Numbered from the stretch's first letter, positions 23,201-32,887 are shown. The stretch: DNA of 64,000 bases from an uncultured Dorea sp. (GCA_910584615.1 CAJUAM010000010.1:1-64000), one strand, 5' to 3'. Translations and numbers: made by a program. Notes: generated by a model from the sequence alone, not told the origin.

Positions 23201-24823
23201 ATGGAAAAGATTAAGATATTTTTGGTGGAGGACGAGATTGTTATAAGAAACGGTATTAAAAACAGCATAGAATGGGAGAGAGAGGGGTATACGTTTGTAG
23301 GTGAAGCAAGTGACGGAGAACTTGCGTATCCTATGATCCTAAAAGAAAAGCCGGATATTCTGATCACAGATATCCGTATGCCTTTTATGGATGGGCTGGA
23401 ACTAAGCCGTCTTGCAAAGCAGGAGCTCCCGGATATCCGTATACTGATCTTAAGCGGATATGATGAGTTTGACTATGCGAAAGAAGCGATCCGTCTGGGT
23501 GTGACGGAATATCTTTTAAAGCCGATAAGTGCTTCAAAGCTTTTGGAATCGTTAAAGGGCGTAAGCCAGCTTATCCGGCAGGAGAAAGAAGAAAGGGCAC
23601 TTCTTAAACGGTATGCGGAAGACATGAAGGAGAATACGGAGCGGGAGAAACTAAAGCTTTTCGGACAGCTCATATCCGGGGGGCTTTCGACTGCTGAAGC
23701 GATCGATCTTGGCAGGCAGTATGATATGAATCTGAGCGCCCATGTATATGAAATCATATTATTTAAGTTTTTCAGTATTATTGGAGTGGGCGGACAGTCT
23801 AACTTTCTTGTAGAAGCATGTGAGCGGCTGGAGGATATGATAAGGAAGATTCCATACATATACATTTTTCAGAGAGGGATTGACGGCTGGGCGTTCCTTT
23901 TGACAGCAGAGGATGAAGAGCAGATGGAGCAGAAGACGGATCGTCTTGGGAAACGTATAGAATCCATGATGGAAGACTATCAGGGAATAGAATATTTTGG
24001 GGGAATCGGAAAGCCGGTAATGAGACTTCGGGAGCTTCCGCAGTCGTTTTGTGAAGCGGATTACGCATTTTCAGGAAGATTCCTAAGCAGGCTTAACCGC
24101 ATCGTGAGGGTAGGGGAGCTTAAGGATATGCAGGGACCTGGGAACTTTGAGGTCAGTGGATTTGGGGAGATTGAGCGGACGAGGGAATCCGTAGAGAAAT
24201 TTTTGAACAATGGGACACAGGATGAGATAGAAGGATTTGTGAAGGTGTATATGAAAGAAATGCCGGAGGATAATTTCAAATCTGTGCTGATGCGTCAGTA
24301 TATTGTTATGGATGTGTATATTGTTATTATGTCATTTTGTGAAAAGATCGGTGTTTCTGACGACGCTTTTCAGGACGAGGCAGAAAGATTTAAAGATGCC
24401 ATACAGAAAGTCCATACTGCGGAGGAAATGCTTGAATATATGAGAAAGTTTTTGTCCCGGGCGATCGAGCTTCGCGATATGGTGAGCGGGCGCAGGTATT
24501 CAGATATTATTGAGGCGGCGAAAGAAAAGATAGAAAGCGCGTATATGCTGGAGGAGATATCTCTTAATACGGTTGCCGCCGGAGTGGGAATGAGTCCAAG
24601 CTATTTCAGCTCTGTATTCAGCAGGGAGATGGGAAAGACTTTCGTAGAGTATCTGACGGGAATCCGGATGGACAAGGCTAAGGAGCTTTTAATGTGTTCT
24701 TCTATGAAAACTTCAGAGATCGGATATGAGGTAGGGTACAAAGATCCGCATTATTTCAGTTATCTGTTCAAGAAAACCCAGGGGTGTTCGCCGAAGGAGT
24801 ACCGTGCCAGAAGAAAAGATTAG
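23201..24823 (+). CDS. YesN-type response regulator (receiver + AraC HTH)
   Basis: A 540-residue two-component regulator. The receiver domain (about 1-120) has EDE at 10-12, phospho-acceptor Asp57 in LITDIRMPFMDG, LSGY and the LLKPI lysine. A long helical middle (about 130-420) connects to a C-terminal AraC DNA-binding domain with two helix-turn-helix units, SLNTVAAGVGMSPSYFSSVFSREMGKTF and TSEIGYEVGYKDPHYFSYLFKKTQGCSPKEYR. The ATG at 23201 is preferred (MEKIKIFLVEDE, GGCGGGTG upstream). The kinase follows 17 bp later, and a sugar transporter next, which is the usual target of such pairs. Confidence 0.93.
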   Translation: MEKIKIFLVEDEIVIRNGIKNSIEWEREGYTFVGEASDGELAYPMILKEKPDILITDIRMPFMDGLELSRLAKQELPDIRILILSGYDEFDYAKEAIRLGVTEYLLKPISASKLLESLKGVSQLIRQEKEERALLKRYAEDMKENTEREKLKLFGQLISGGLSTAEAIDLGRQYDMNLSAHVYEIILFKFFSIIGVGGQSNFLVEACERLEDMIRKIPYIYIFQRGIDGWAFLLTAEDEEQMEQKTDRLGKRIESMMEDYQGIEYFGGIGKPVMRLRELPQSFCEADYAFSGRFLSRLNRIVRVGELKDMQGPGNFEVSGFGEIERTRESVEKFLNNGTQDEIEGFVKVYMKEMPEDNFKSVLMRQYIVMDVYIVIMSFCEKIGVSDDAFQDEAERFKDAIQKVHTAEEMLEYMRKFLSRAIELRDMVSGRRYSDIIEAAKEKIESAYMLEEISLNTVAAGVGMSPSYFSSVFSREMGKTFVEYLTGIRMDKAKELLMCSSMKTSEIGYEVGYKDPHYFSYLFKKTQGCSPKEYRARRKD

Positions 24824-24840
24824 GATGAGAGGAGCATGAT

Positions 24841-26325
24841 ATGAAAAAATATATAAAAACATCCTTAAACAGCAGGCTTTTGATGATTTCGCTGACTGTG
24901 TTCATGCCTATGGTTTTTGTGATGATATATCTTCTTGTATCGCTGTCTAACGCGACGGATGCTTATCGTGATATTACTCATAATATTGTGTATGCCAATC
25001 AGTACACTCAGGATTTTAAAGGGCGTATCGATTACAGTATGTATCTGGCGGTTATAAACCAGAAAAGTGTGGAAGAACTTGAGGACGGCGAGCGGCTGGT
25101 GAATGGTTATATTACGGTAAATCCTTATAAATATATTGATGAGATGGAACAGGCATGTGACAGAATGTCCGACTGGGCAACAGTAACAAGCGGCAGGAAT
25201 AGGATCAAGCGTGTGAAAAATACTCTCCGGTCCCTTGAAAAATGTGTGAAGACACTTGAAAAAGGAAAGGATGGAAACTGGAAATATCAAGAACAAATGG
25301 ACTATTTTGACAGGAATATCAAAAATCTGACAACCTTGATCCAGGAAGGAATTCAGGATTATGTCTATATTGAGACAACAAATTACGAAAATGTCCGTGA
25401 GGCATTGGATATAAAGACACAGCAGAGTTTTATGCTGTGCGGTGTTGTGACGATATTCGCGGTTTTTATCGCAGGTTATATGACGATCCAGGCAACGAGG
25501 AGTATTACCACGCCGATTCGTGAGTTATGTGATATGACGGAGAAAGTTGCGGAGGGAGACTTTTCTGTGCGGACGGAAAAGGCAGATATGGATGAAATCG
25601 GCGTGCTGTCACAGAGCTTTAATGATATGACAGAGGAGATTGGCATGCTGGTAGAGAATATAAAGACACAGCAGGAAAATCTGCATCTTACAGAGACAAA
25701 ACTTTTACAGGCACAGATCAATCCGCATTTTCTATATAACACACTGGATACCATAGTCTGGCTTGCGGAGGAACACAAGACGGATGAGGTTGTCAATATG
25801 GTCACGGCGCTGTCAGGTTTTTTCAGGACAACCCTCAGCAAGGGAAGGGATTTTATTACTGTTGAGGAGGAAGAATCACATATCAGAAGTTATCTGGCGA
25901 TCCAGCAATTCCGTTATCAGGACATCTTAGATTACAGCATAGAGATTGACGGAGAGCTGCGGGGATTTGTGCTGCCGAAGCTGACGCTGCAGCCGCTGGT
26001 GGAAAATGCCCTTTATCATGGCATTAAAAATAAAAGGGGCAAAGGCATGATAAGGATCACCGGAAAAAGAGACGGAGAAAATATGATTTTTAAGGTGAAT
26101 GACAACGGAAAAGGAATGACGGCAGAAAAACTTTCTGAGATCCGCCGAAATATACAAAAGGAGAAGCCGGATAATAATGTCAACAGTTTTGGAGTGATCA
26201 ATGTGAATCAAAGGCTCCAGCATTATTATGGAAAAAAATACGGATTGTCTTATGTGAGCAGACCGGATGAGGGAACAGAGGTGACTGTTATTATAAGAGC
26301 GGAAAATATTCAACCTTTCCATTAA
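24841..26325 (+). CDS. YesM-type sensor histidine kinase
   Basis: A 494-residue membrane kinase. Transmembrane helix 1 (about 12-34) and helix 2 (about 197-217) flank an extracellular helical sensor of about 160 residues without a typical Cache signature. A HAMP domain (about 218-270) leads to the His_kinase family core with phospho-accepting His296 in QAQINPHFLYNTLDTI and the GHKL ATPase (QPLVENALYHGIKNK, VNDNGKGM). It pairs with the regulator in front. The family commonly senses sugars, directly or through a binding protein, and turns on a neighbouring transporter. Confidence 0.93.
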   Translation: MKKYIKTSLNSRLLMISLTVFMPMVFVMIYLLVSLSNATDAYRDITHNIVYANQYTQDFKGRIDYSMYLAVINQKSVEELEDGERLVNGYITVNPYKYIDEMEQACDRMSDWATVTSGRNRIKRVKNTLRSLEKCVKTLEKGKDGNWKYQEQMDYFDRNIKNLTTLIQEGIQDYVYIETTNYENVREALDIKTQQSFMLCGVVTIFAVFIAGYMTIQATRSITTPIRELCDMTEKVAEGDFSVRTEKADMDEIGVLSQSFNDMTEEIGMLVENIKTQQENLHLTETKLLQAQINPHFLYNTLDTIVWLAEEHKTDEVVNMVTALSGFFRTTLSKGRDFITVEEEESHIRSYLAIQQFRYQDILDYSIEIDGELRGFVLPKLTLQPLVENALYHGIKNKRGKGMIRITGKRDGENMIFKVNDNGKGMTAEKLSEIRRNIQKEKPDNNVNSFGVINVNQRLQHYYGKKYGLSYVSRPDEGTEVTVIIRAENIQPFH

Positions 26326-26336
26326 AAAATCAAACA

Positions 26337-26366
26337 TTTTACAAAAAATCATAAAAAAATGTAAAA
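26337..26366. repeat. Inverted repeat upstream of the sugar-binding gene
   Basis: Arms TTTTACA (26337-26343) and TGTAAAA (26360-26366). The distance to the promoter that follows (-35 at 26393) suits an activator site, possibly for the AraC-type response regulator just upstream. It could also be a weak terminator of the kinase gene. Confidence 0.35.
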
Positions 26367-26392
26367 ACTGGAAATGAAATTCGGTTTTCAAT

Positions 26393-26421
26393 TTGTTCAC
26401 AATATCTTAACATATTATCAA
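26393..26421 (+). promoter_or_regulatory. Candidate promoter of the sugar-binding protein gene
   Basis: TTGTTC (26393-26398), a 17-bp spacer and TATCAA (26416-26421), 46 bp before the ATG. A modest match, as expected for an activated promoter. Confidence 0.4.
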
Positions 26422-26466
26422 GATGATTAACAAAGAGTTAGTCAGACAGAAAAAGGAGGATAAAAT

Positions 26467-27546
26467 ATGAAAAGAAAATTAATCGCAGCTTTGATGGCTA
26501 CAGCAATGGTTGCTGCAATGGCAGCAGGGTGCGCAGGCGGCGCAGGCGGCGGAAGTGACAAGGGCACCAGCGAAGGCGGATCAGAAGGCGGATCAGAGGG
26601 CGGCAGCGATGTGATCACAGTTGGTTTCGCGCAGGTTGGAGCTGAGTCTGACTGGCGTACAGCTAACTCAGAATCCATGAAGGAGACATTCAGTGAGGCG
26701 AACGGATACGAACTTATCTTTGATGATGCCCAGCAGAAACAAGAAAATCAGATCACAGCGATCCGTAACTTCATTCAGCAGGAAGTTGATTACATAGTAT
26801 TAGCGCCTGTTACAGAGACTGGATGGGATACAGTTCTTCAGGAAGCGAAGGATGCAGATATTCCGGTTATTACTGTTGACCGTATGGTAGATGTATCTGA
26901 CGACAGCTTGTTTGTTTCTTACGTGGGCGGCAACTTCCAGCTTGAAGGCGCCAAAGCATGTGAGTGGTTAAAAGCGTATGCTGACGCTAAAGGAATTAAG
27001 GAGCTGAATATCGCTCATATTCAGGGAACGATTGGCGCGTCAGCCCAGATCGGACGTACAGAGGGTCTTGAGAATGCGGCGAAAGAGTATGGCTGGAACA
27101 TCGTGGCTCAGCAGACAGGTGAGTTTACACAGGCTAAAGGACAGGAAGTTATGGAGTCTATGTTAAAACAGCATGATAATATCAACGTTGTATACTGCGA
27201 GAATGACAATGAAGCATTCGGCGCTATCGACGCGATCAAAGCGGCCGGCAAGACGGTTGGTCCTGACGGAGATATCCTTGTACTTTCTTTTGATACAGTA
27301 AAAGCTGGTATCGAGGCTACAATGACAGGTGAGATCATCTGTAATACTGAATGCAATCCACTCCACGGTCCGCGTGTAGCAGAGCTTATTGAGAAGCTGG
27401 AAGCCGGCGAAGAAGTTGACAAGATCGCATATGTTGATGAGGGAATCTTCGCGCACGGTACAGATGTCGCAAAAGTTACAGTTGACGGAACAGATTATGA
27501 AGTGACAGAAGTAACACAGGAAGTTATCGACGGACGCGCGTACTAA
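26467..27546 (+). CDS. Sugar ABC transporter binding lipoprotein (YtfQ-like)
   Basis: A 359-residue lipoprotein. The lipobox Cys22 follows MVAAMAAG, then comes a Gly/Ser/Glu linker with three GGSE/GGSD units. The domain is a type I periplasmic-binding fold: ITVGFAQVGAESDWRTAN, DDAQQKQENQITAIRNFI, APVTETGWDTVLQEAKDADIPVITVDR. These closely recall E. coli YtfQ (galactofuranose-binding). With arabinose genes downstream, a furanose form of L-arabinose is a fair alternative. AAGGAGG precedes the ATG. It heads the transporter operon but is separated from the ATPase gene by a 217-bp spacer with a hairpin. Confidence 0.9.
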   Translation: MKRKLIAALMATAMVAAMAAGCAGGAGGGSDKGTSEGGSEGGSEGGSDVITVGFAQVGAESDWRTANSESMKETFSEANGYELIFDDAQQKQENQITAIRNFIQQEVDYIVLAPVTETGWDTVLQEAKDADIPVITVDRMVDVSDDSLFVSYVGGNFQLEGAKACEWLKAYADAKGIKELNIAHIQGTIGASAQIGRTEGLENAAKEYGWNIVAQQTGEFTQAKGQEVMESMLKQHDNINVVYCENDNEAFGAIDAIKAAGKTVGPDGDILVLSFDTVKAGIEATMTGEIICNTECNPLHGPRVAELIEKLEAGEEVDKIAYVDEGIFAHGTDVAKVTVDGTDYEVTEVTQEVIDGRAY

Positions 27547-27647
27547 AAAGTCCTCCTTTTGGGAGATTTATAGGGAATTGTGATTTCCTGTTTGAGTTGT
27601 CATGTATCCGGAGGGAACTGCCGGTGGCAGGTTCTGCAGGTAAAGAG

Positions 27648-27687
27648 GCGCAGCAGGATGAGGGATGAAAAGCCCGGTCTGCTGCGC
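27648..27687 (+). terminator. Intercistronic hairpin after the binding-protein gene
   Basis: GCGCAGCAG (27648-27656) pairs perfectly with CTGCTGCGC (27679-27687) around a 22-base loop; only CCCTTT follows. It probably trims transcription or protects the upstream mRNA, so that the binding protein is made in excess over the membrane parts. Confidence 0.6.
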
Positions 27688-27763
27688 TCCCTTTATGTCC
27701 GGAAACAGGAGATTTGTAATAGAAAATAGTAATGGAATAAGTAAGAAAGCAGGTGAGACTTAT

Positions 27764-29281
27764 ATGGAACAGAAGGTTGTATTGACCATGCGGGATATCT
27801 CTAAAACATTTCCTGGTGTAAAAGCTCTGCAGCATGTTGATTTTACTCTCAGGGAAGGCGAGATCCATGCGCTGATGGGGGAAAACGGAGCAGGAAAGTC
27901 GACGCTTATCAAGGTTCTCACAGGTGTTCATGATTTTGAGGCTGGAGAGATCAAGATGGCGGGAAATGATATGCCGATCGTCAACAGATCACCTCAGGAT
28001 GCGCAGAATAATGGAATCAGTACTGTGTATCAGGAGGTAAATTTATGTCCGAACCTTACGGTTGCGGAGAATCTTTTTATCGGACGCGAGCCAAGAAAAG
28101 CAGGATTTATTGACTGGAAAACAATGAATAAAAAATCTTCGGAGCTTCTTTCGAGTCTTGATATAGATGCTAATGCGGCAGATAAGCTGGAGGAGTGTTC
28201 TCTGGCAAAGCAGCAGATGATCGCTATCGCGCGCGCGGTAGATATGAAATGCAAGGTGCTTATCCTTGATGAGCCTACATCTTCCCTTGATGACGACGAG
28301 GTTGAAAAACTGTTTGTACTGATGAGAAGACTTCGGGGCGAAGGAGTCGGCATTATATTTGTTACCCATTTTCTTGAGCAGGTATATGCGGTCTGTGACC
28401 GTATCACTGTTTTGCGGAATGGCGAACTGGTGGGAGAATATGAGACAAAGGATCTTCCGAGAGTTATGCTGGTAGCGAAGATGATGGGTAAAGATTTTGA
28501 CGATCTTGCGGATATTAAGAGCGCTCACGGTAAGCTTAAGGAATTTGTCCCTGTGATCGAAGCGGAGGGGATTGGAAGAAAAGGAAGTATCAGGCCGTTT
28601 GATTTTACAGTCCATAAGGGAGAGGTTGTAGGGCTTACCGGACTCTTAGGATCCGGACGTTCAGAACTGGTACGCGCAATCTACGGCGCGGATAAGCCGG
28701 ACAGCGGAAAGATTAAAGTAAACGGAAAAGAAGTTAAGATAGGTACACCGCTTGATGCTATGAAACTTGGTATGGCATATCTGCCGGAAGACCGTAAGAA
28801 AGACGGTATCATCGCCGATCTGTCTGTAAGAGAGAATATCATCATAGCGCTTCAGGCAAAAAAGGGTATGTTTAAGCTGATGAGCCGTAAGGAGATGGAA
28901 GAGGCGGCTGATAAATATATTGAGATGCTTCAGGTGAAGACGGCAAGCCGTGAGACACCGATCAAGAGCCTCTCGGGAGGAAACCAGCAGAAGGTCATTA
29001 TCGGAAGGTGGCTTCTTACCAATCCGGAATATTTGATCTTAGATGAACCAACCCGCGGTATAGATATAGGAACCAAGACAGAGATACAGAAACTGGTTCT
29101 TGATCTTGCGGATAAGGGGATGGCGGTAACATTTATCTCATCAGAGGTGGAAGAGATGCTCCGTACCTGTTCACGTATGGGCGTACTCAGGGACGGTAAA
29201 AAGGTAGGAGAACTTGCCGGTGATGAGCTTACGCAGGAAGGTATCATGAAAGCAATCGCAGGAGGTGACGGTGATGAATAA
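27764..29281 (+). CDS. Sugar ABC transporter ATPase (two-domain, YtfR-like)
   Basis: A 505-residue cytoplasmic ATPase with two ABC domains, as in RbsA, AraG and YtfR. Domain 1 has Walker A GENGAGKST (39-47), the signature region CSLAKQQMIAIARA (degenerate) and Walker B VLILDEPTSSLD. Domain 2 has a Walker A-like GLLGSGRSE lacking the Lys-Ser pair, a good signature LSGGNQQKVIIGRWL and LILDEPTRGID. The start is the ATG at 27764 after AGGTGAG; the longer upstream frame covers the intercistronic hairpin. It overlaps the permease gene by 8 bp. Confidence 0.95.
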   Translation: MEQKVVLTMRDISKTFPGVKALQHVDFTLREGEIHALMGENGAGKSTLIKVLTGVHDFEAGEIKMAGNDMPIVNRSPQDAQNNGISTVYQEVNLCPNLTVAENLFIGREPRKAGFIDWKTMNKKSSELLSSLDIDANAADKLEECSLAKQQMIAIARAVDMKCKVLILDEPTSSLDDDEVEKLFVLMRRLRGEGVGIIFVTHFLEQVYAVCDRITVLRNGELVGEYETKDLPRVMLVAKMMGKDFDDLADIKSAHGKLKEFVPVIEAEGIGRKGSIRPFDFTVHKGEVVGLTGLLGSGRSELVRAIYGADKPDSGKIKVNGKEVKIGTPLDAMKLGMAYLPEDRKKDGIIADLSVRENIIIALQAKKGMFKLMSRKEMEEAADKYIEMLQVKTASRETPIKSLSGGNQQKVIIGRWLLTNPEYLILDEPTRGIDIGTKTEIQKLVLDLADKGMAVTFISSEVEEMLRTCSRMGVLRDGKKVGELAGDELTQEGIMKAIAGGDGDE

Positions 29282-30335
29282 GAATGGATTTGACATGAAG
29301 AGACTTACATCTATGCGGCTGTTTCTGCCGGTCGTATGTCTGGCTGCCATGCTTATCGTGGCGGCAGTCACGATACCCGGTTTCTTTAAAATATCCATCA
29401 CGAACGGGGTGCTCTATGGATATCCGATAGATGTGATAAACCGCGCGTCAGAACTGGCCATACTTGCGGTAGGCATGACGCTTGTCACGGCAGCTTCCGG
29501 CGGACAGGATATCAGTGTCGGAGCAGTGATGGCGGTAGCGGGCGCGGTGTGCTGTCAGATTCTTTCTGGCGGAGAGGTATCTGTGACAGAGCTGGCGGCT
29601 CCTCTTTTACTGGCGATGCTTGTCGGTATTCTGGTGGCAGGTGTATGCGGACTTTTTAACGGGGTTCTTGTATCTTACCTTGATATACAGCCTATGGTCG
29701 CGACATTGATTTTATTTACGGCAGGGCGCGGAATTGCCCAGCTTGTCACAAAGGGACAGATTACTTATGTGCGCGTGGATTCTTATATGGTAGCAGGCGG
29801 CTATGTGGGGGCGATTCCGACACCGATCATTATCGCGGCAGTTGTTGTTGCGATCGCGTATCTTGTGCTTAAAAAGACAGCGCTTGGACTCTATATAGAG
29901 AGTGTTGGTATCAATGGAAACGCATCCCGTCTGGTTGGTCTTAACTCCAGAAGGATCAAACTCCTTACTTATGTACTTTGCGGCATTTTAGCAGGTGTTG
30001 CGGGAATTGTGGCGTCTAGCCGTATCTATTCAGCAGATGCCAATAACCTTGGACTAAACCTTGAGATGGATGCCATCTTAGCGGTAGCTCTTGGCGGAAA
30101 TATATTAAGCGGCGGTAAGTTCAGCCTGATGGGTTCTGTGATCGGCGCGGCTACGATCCAGACATTGTCAACGGCCCTGTACGCAATGGGTGTATCCGGA
30201 GACCAGCTTCCGGTATATAAAGCAATCGTTGTTATCATCATCGTTGTACTGCAGAGTCCGGTGTTCAAAAAATACACGGCAGGCCTCAAAGCGAATAAAG
30301 CAATACCGCAGGCAGCGAAAGGAGGTAATCAGTAA
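29274..30335 (+). CDS. Sugar ABC transporter permease (YtfT-like)
   Basis: A 353-residue membrane protein with about nine hydrophobic helices of the RbsC/AraH permease family. Visible landmarks are the N-terminal MRLFLPVVCLAAMLIVAAVTIPGFF, the family signature GGQDISVGAVMAVAGAV and the late GLNLEMDAILAVALGGNILSGGKFSLMGSVIGA. GGAGGTGA precedes the ATG at 29274. Its stop overlaps the start of the second permease by one base (TAATG). The two permeases form a heterodimer, as in YtfT/YjfF. Confidence 0.93.
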   Translation: MNKNGFDMKRLTSMRLFLPVVCLAAMLIVAAVTIPGFFKISITNGVLYGYPIDVINRASELAILAVGMTLVTAASGGQDISVGAVMAVAGAVCCQILSGGEVSVTELAAPLLLAMLVGILVAGVCGLFNGVLVSYLDIQPMVATLILFTAGRGIAQLVTKGQITYVRVDSYMVAGGYVGAIPTPIIIAAVVVAIAYLVLKKTALGLYIESVGINGNASRLVGLNSRRIKLLTYVLCGILAGVAGIVASSRIYSADANNLGLNLEMDAILAVALGGNILSGGKFSLMGSVIGAATIQTLSTALYAMGVSGDQLPVYKAIVVIIIVVLQSPVFKKYTAGLKANKAIPQAAKGGNQ

Positions 30336-31348
30336 TGGGTAAGAATAAAAAGAAAATAAGCTCTACCGGGTTTCTGCTCCTGATTACAGTAGTACTGTTT
30401 GCTGTTATGTATGCTGCAGGTATGGCGGTATTTGCAGATAAAGGTTTCGCAAAGCCGCAGATGTTCTTTAACCTGTTTATTACAAATGCCGGACTTTTAG
30501 TCATCAGTATGGGGCTGACTGTCGTAATGATATCCGGAGGAATTGATATTTCTGTTGGCTCGGTAACGGCTCTTGTATGTATGGCGGCAGCGTATTCCAT
30601 GGAAAATATGGGGATGAGCGCTTATACGGCAGTCGCTATTGCCCTTGGGATCGGTGTTGCTTATGGACTGGTACAGGGCATTCTGGTGGCGTACTTAGAG
30701 ATCCAGCCCTTTATCGTCACACTTGCGGGTCTGTTTTTCGGACGCGGCATGACGGCGGTTATCAGTAAAGAAATGATTTCTATTAAAAATGAAACGTTTC
30801 TTGCCTGGGCTAACTATAAAATATATCTTCCGGTTGGTTCTTACAGCCGGAGAGGAAAATTTTTGCCGGCATATATCTATCCGACAGTAGTGATCGCGTT
30901 GCTTATCGTATTGATCATTATCCTGGTGATGAAGTTTACAAAGTTCGGACGCAGTGTATACGCAGTGGGAGGAAATGCGCAGAGTGCCATGATGATGGGG
31001 CTTGACGTAAAAAAGACCAAATTAAAAGCATATGTTTTAGATGGCGTTCTGGCCGGCTGCGGCGGATTCCTGTTTTGTTTAAACAGCTGCGCGGGATTCG
31101 TAGAGCAGGCAAAAGGACTTGAGATGGATGCGATATCCTCGGCGGTTATCGGCGGTACGCTTCTAAGCGGCGGTGTCGGTACGCCTTTTGGAACAATCTT
31201 CGGTGTGCTGATCAAGGGAACGATTTCTAGTTTGATCACGACTCAGGGAACATTGTCAAGCTGGTGGGTACGCATTGTACTGTCCGCGCTTTTGTGCTTC
31301 TTTATCGTGCTGCAGTCAGTACTTGGAAATTTAAAGAAAAAAAGATAG
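30335..31348 (+). CDS. Sugar ABC transporter permease (YjfF-like)
   Basis: A 337-residue RbsC-family membrane protein, partner of the preceding permease. GGIDISVGSVTALVCMAAAY is the family signature, and GLEMDAISSAVIGGTLLSGGVGTPFGTIFGVLIKG the late conserved block. It has eight to nine hydrophobic helices. A strong terminator 22 bp after the stop ends the four-gene transporter unit. Confidence 0.93.
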   Translation: MGKNKKKISSTGFLLLITVVLFAVMYAAGMAVFADKGFAKPQMFFNLFITNAGLLVISMGLTVVMISGGIDISVGSVTALVCMAAAYSMENMGMSAYTAVAIALGIGVAYGLVQGILVAYLEIQPFIVTLAGLFFGRGMTAVISKEMISIKNETFLAWANYKIYLPVGSYSRRGKFLPAYIYPTVVIALLIVLIIILVMKFTKFGRSVYAVGGNAQSAMMMGLDVKKTKLKAYVLDGVLAGCGGFLFCLNSCAGFVEQAKGLEMDAISSAVIGGTLLSGGVGTPFGTIFGVLIKGTISSLITTQGTLSSWWVRIVLSALLCFFIVLQSVLGNLKKKR

Positions 31349-31369
31349 GATTTTATATTGAGTTATTGT

Positions 31370-31398
31370 CAGGGAAGCCTTCGGCTTCCCTGGTCTTA
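31370..31398 (+). terminator. Terminator of the YtfQRT-YjfF-like operon
   Basis: A 10-bp stem (CAGGGAAGCC with GGCTTCCCTG) around a very small TTC loop, followed by GTCTTATT. Confidence 0.75.
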
Positions 31399-31615
31399 TT
31401 AATGGGACTGTCATGTAATATCTGATTTCGCGAAAGATTTCTATATTATCTTATTTATTTCATCTTTTTATAAAAACTGGATATACCAGATTGTGAAGCT
31501 GTCAATAAGGGTAAAACCGCAAACGTTAAATTTGCGATATACATATTAAATTTCTGATATAAATTAAAAATATAAAATGATATGCTGAACAATCAAATGA
31601 AGAGGTGATTTTTGA

Positions 31616-32881
31616 ATGAGGAGATCAGAGCTGGAACTACATTATTTATGCAACCATATTTTACGGACGACGCATGCGCAGATCCGGGAATATAAGATTG
31701 TCGGAGAGGATGGGATTGAACTGGTTCATTACTATGGGGACGATATCCGGGAGGATGCGGTCAGTGCAGATGAAGGATTTGCTCAGGAAATATTCCATGT
31801 AGGAGTGGAAGAATATCCGGTCATATATATTGAAGAGTATCCGGTGTATTATGCGGTGATATACTGCTCTCCGGCTTGTTATATCATAGGTCCGGTAAAC
31901 GTCGAACAGCAGCAGATATACCGGGAAGGGATGAGTGTACAGAACTACCTCGCGCGGCAGCATAAGGTGAAGTGCCTCAAAATCCCTTACTGTGAATACG
32001 AAGCATTTTGCCAGGAAGTATTGCTTTTGTTTTATATGCTGACTGGCAGAGAGATGTCATATAAAGAACTTAATGATAAAAATTTTATAACGGAGGATCT
32101 GCTTGCTTCGATGAAGAAGAAAAAAAGTACGCTTTTTTTTAATTATCATGAGTGTTCCCGCGTGCATAATCCATACAGCCTGGAAGCAAGGACAATGGAG
32201 GGGATCCGTAAGGGTGATGTGGAAAGGGTGAAGAAAAGTCTTGACGAAACTTTTGTGGGAGAGTATGGAGTCTTGTCAAAAAATGCGCTGCAAAGTGTGA
32301 AAAATCTAGGTATTGTGGGACTGGCACTGGCCTCAAGAGCTGCTATTGAAGGAGGGATGCCGTATGAGGAGGCGTTCTCCCTTAACGATAGTCAGATACT
32401 TAAGCTTGAGGAGATGAATAATATTGGCGAAGTGGAAGTGATGATACGCCGGGGTAAGATCCAATATGCAGAGATAGTGCGCGATTTAATGAATGACAGC
32501 AATAAAAAGAAAAATCCCCTTATAGAAGAGTGTAAAAATCTGATATTCAGAAAAATGCATTCGAAGATAATTGTCCGTGAACTTGCGGATGAATTAGAGG
32601 TCTCTATAGAATATCTGTCTGCGCTGTTTCGGAAGATAGAAGGCGTATGTATCAAAGATTATATTATGAAACAAAAAATGCAGCTCGCGGAAAATCTGCT
32701 GATCTATTCGGAGTATTCGATTGAGCAGATCGGTCTGTATCTGGGATTTAGTTCTCAAAGTCACTTTGGCGCGATCTTTAAGAAGTATGAGGAGATGACA
32801 CCAAAGCAATATAGAAATGTATATGTCAAAAAAGAATTTCAGGAAACAAATAAAAATCTGACAAAAACAATAAAAAGCTGA
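31616..32881 (+). CDS. AraC-family regulator with a large N-terminal sensory region
   Basis: A 421-residue transcription factor. The first 300 residues are neither the AraC cupin nor a receiver; they show an alpha/beta part (about 15-115) and a helical part with LEARTMEGIRKGDVERVKKSL, seen in Firmicute regulators with PAS- or PocR-like sensory modules. The C-terminal AraC domain (about 315-410) has IIVRELADELEVSIEYLSALFRKIEGVCIKDYI and YSIEQIGLYLGFSSQSHFGAIFKKYEEMTPKQYR. AGAGGTG precedes the ATG. It is immediately upstream of the CUT1 importer/arabinosidase operon, which it most likely activates. Confidence 0.85.
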   Translation: MRRSELELHYLCNHILRTTHAQIREYKIVGEDGIELVHYYGDDIREDAVSADEGFAQEIFHVGVEEYPVIYIEEYPVYYAVIYCSPACYIIGPVNVEQQQIYREGMSVQNYLARQHKVKCLKIPYCEYEAFCQEVLLLFYMLTGREMSYKELNDKNFITEDLLASMKKKKSTLFFNYHECSRVHNPYSLEARTMEGIRKGDVERVKKSLDETFVGEYGVLSKNALQSVKNLGIVGLALASRAAIEGGMPYEEAFSLNDSQILKLEEMNNIGEVEVMIRRGKIQYAEIVRDLMNDSNKKKNPLIEECKNLIFRKMHSKIIVRELADELEVSIEYLSALFRKIEGVCIKDYIMKQKMQLAENLLIYSEYSIEQIGLYLGFSSQSHFGAIFKKYEEMTPKQYRNVYVKKEFQETNKNLTKTIKS

Positions 32882-32887
32882 TATAAA
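32857..32887 (+). promoter_or_regulatory. Candidate promoter of the CUT1/arabinosidase operon
   Basis: CTGACA, an 18-bp spacer and TATAAA near 32857-32887, overlapping the end of the AraC gene and about 100 bp before the binding-protein ATG. A moderate match; coordinates are approximate to one or two bases. Confidence 0.35.
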
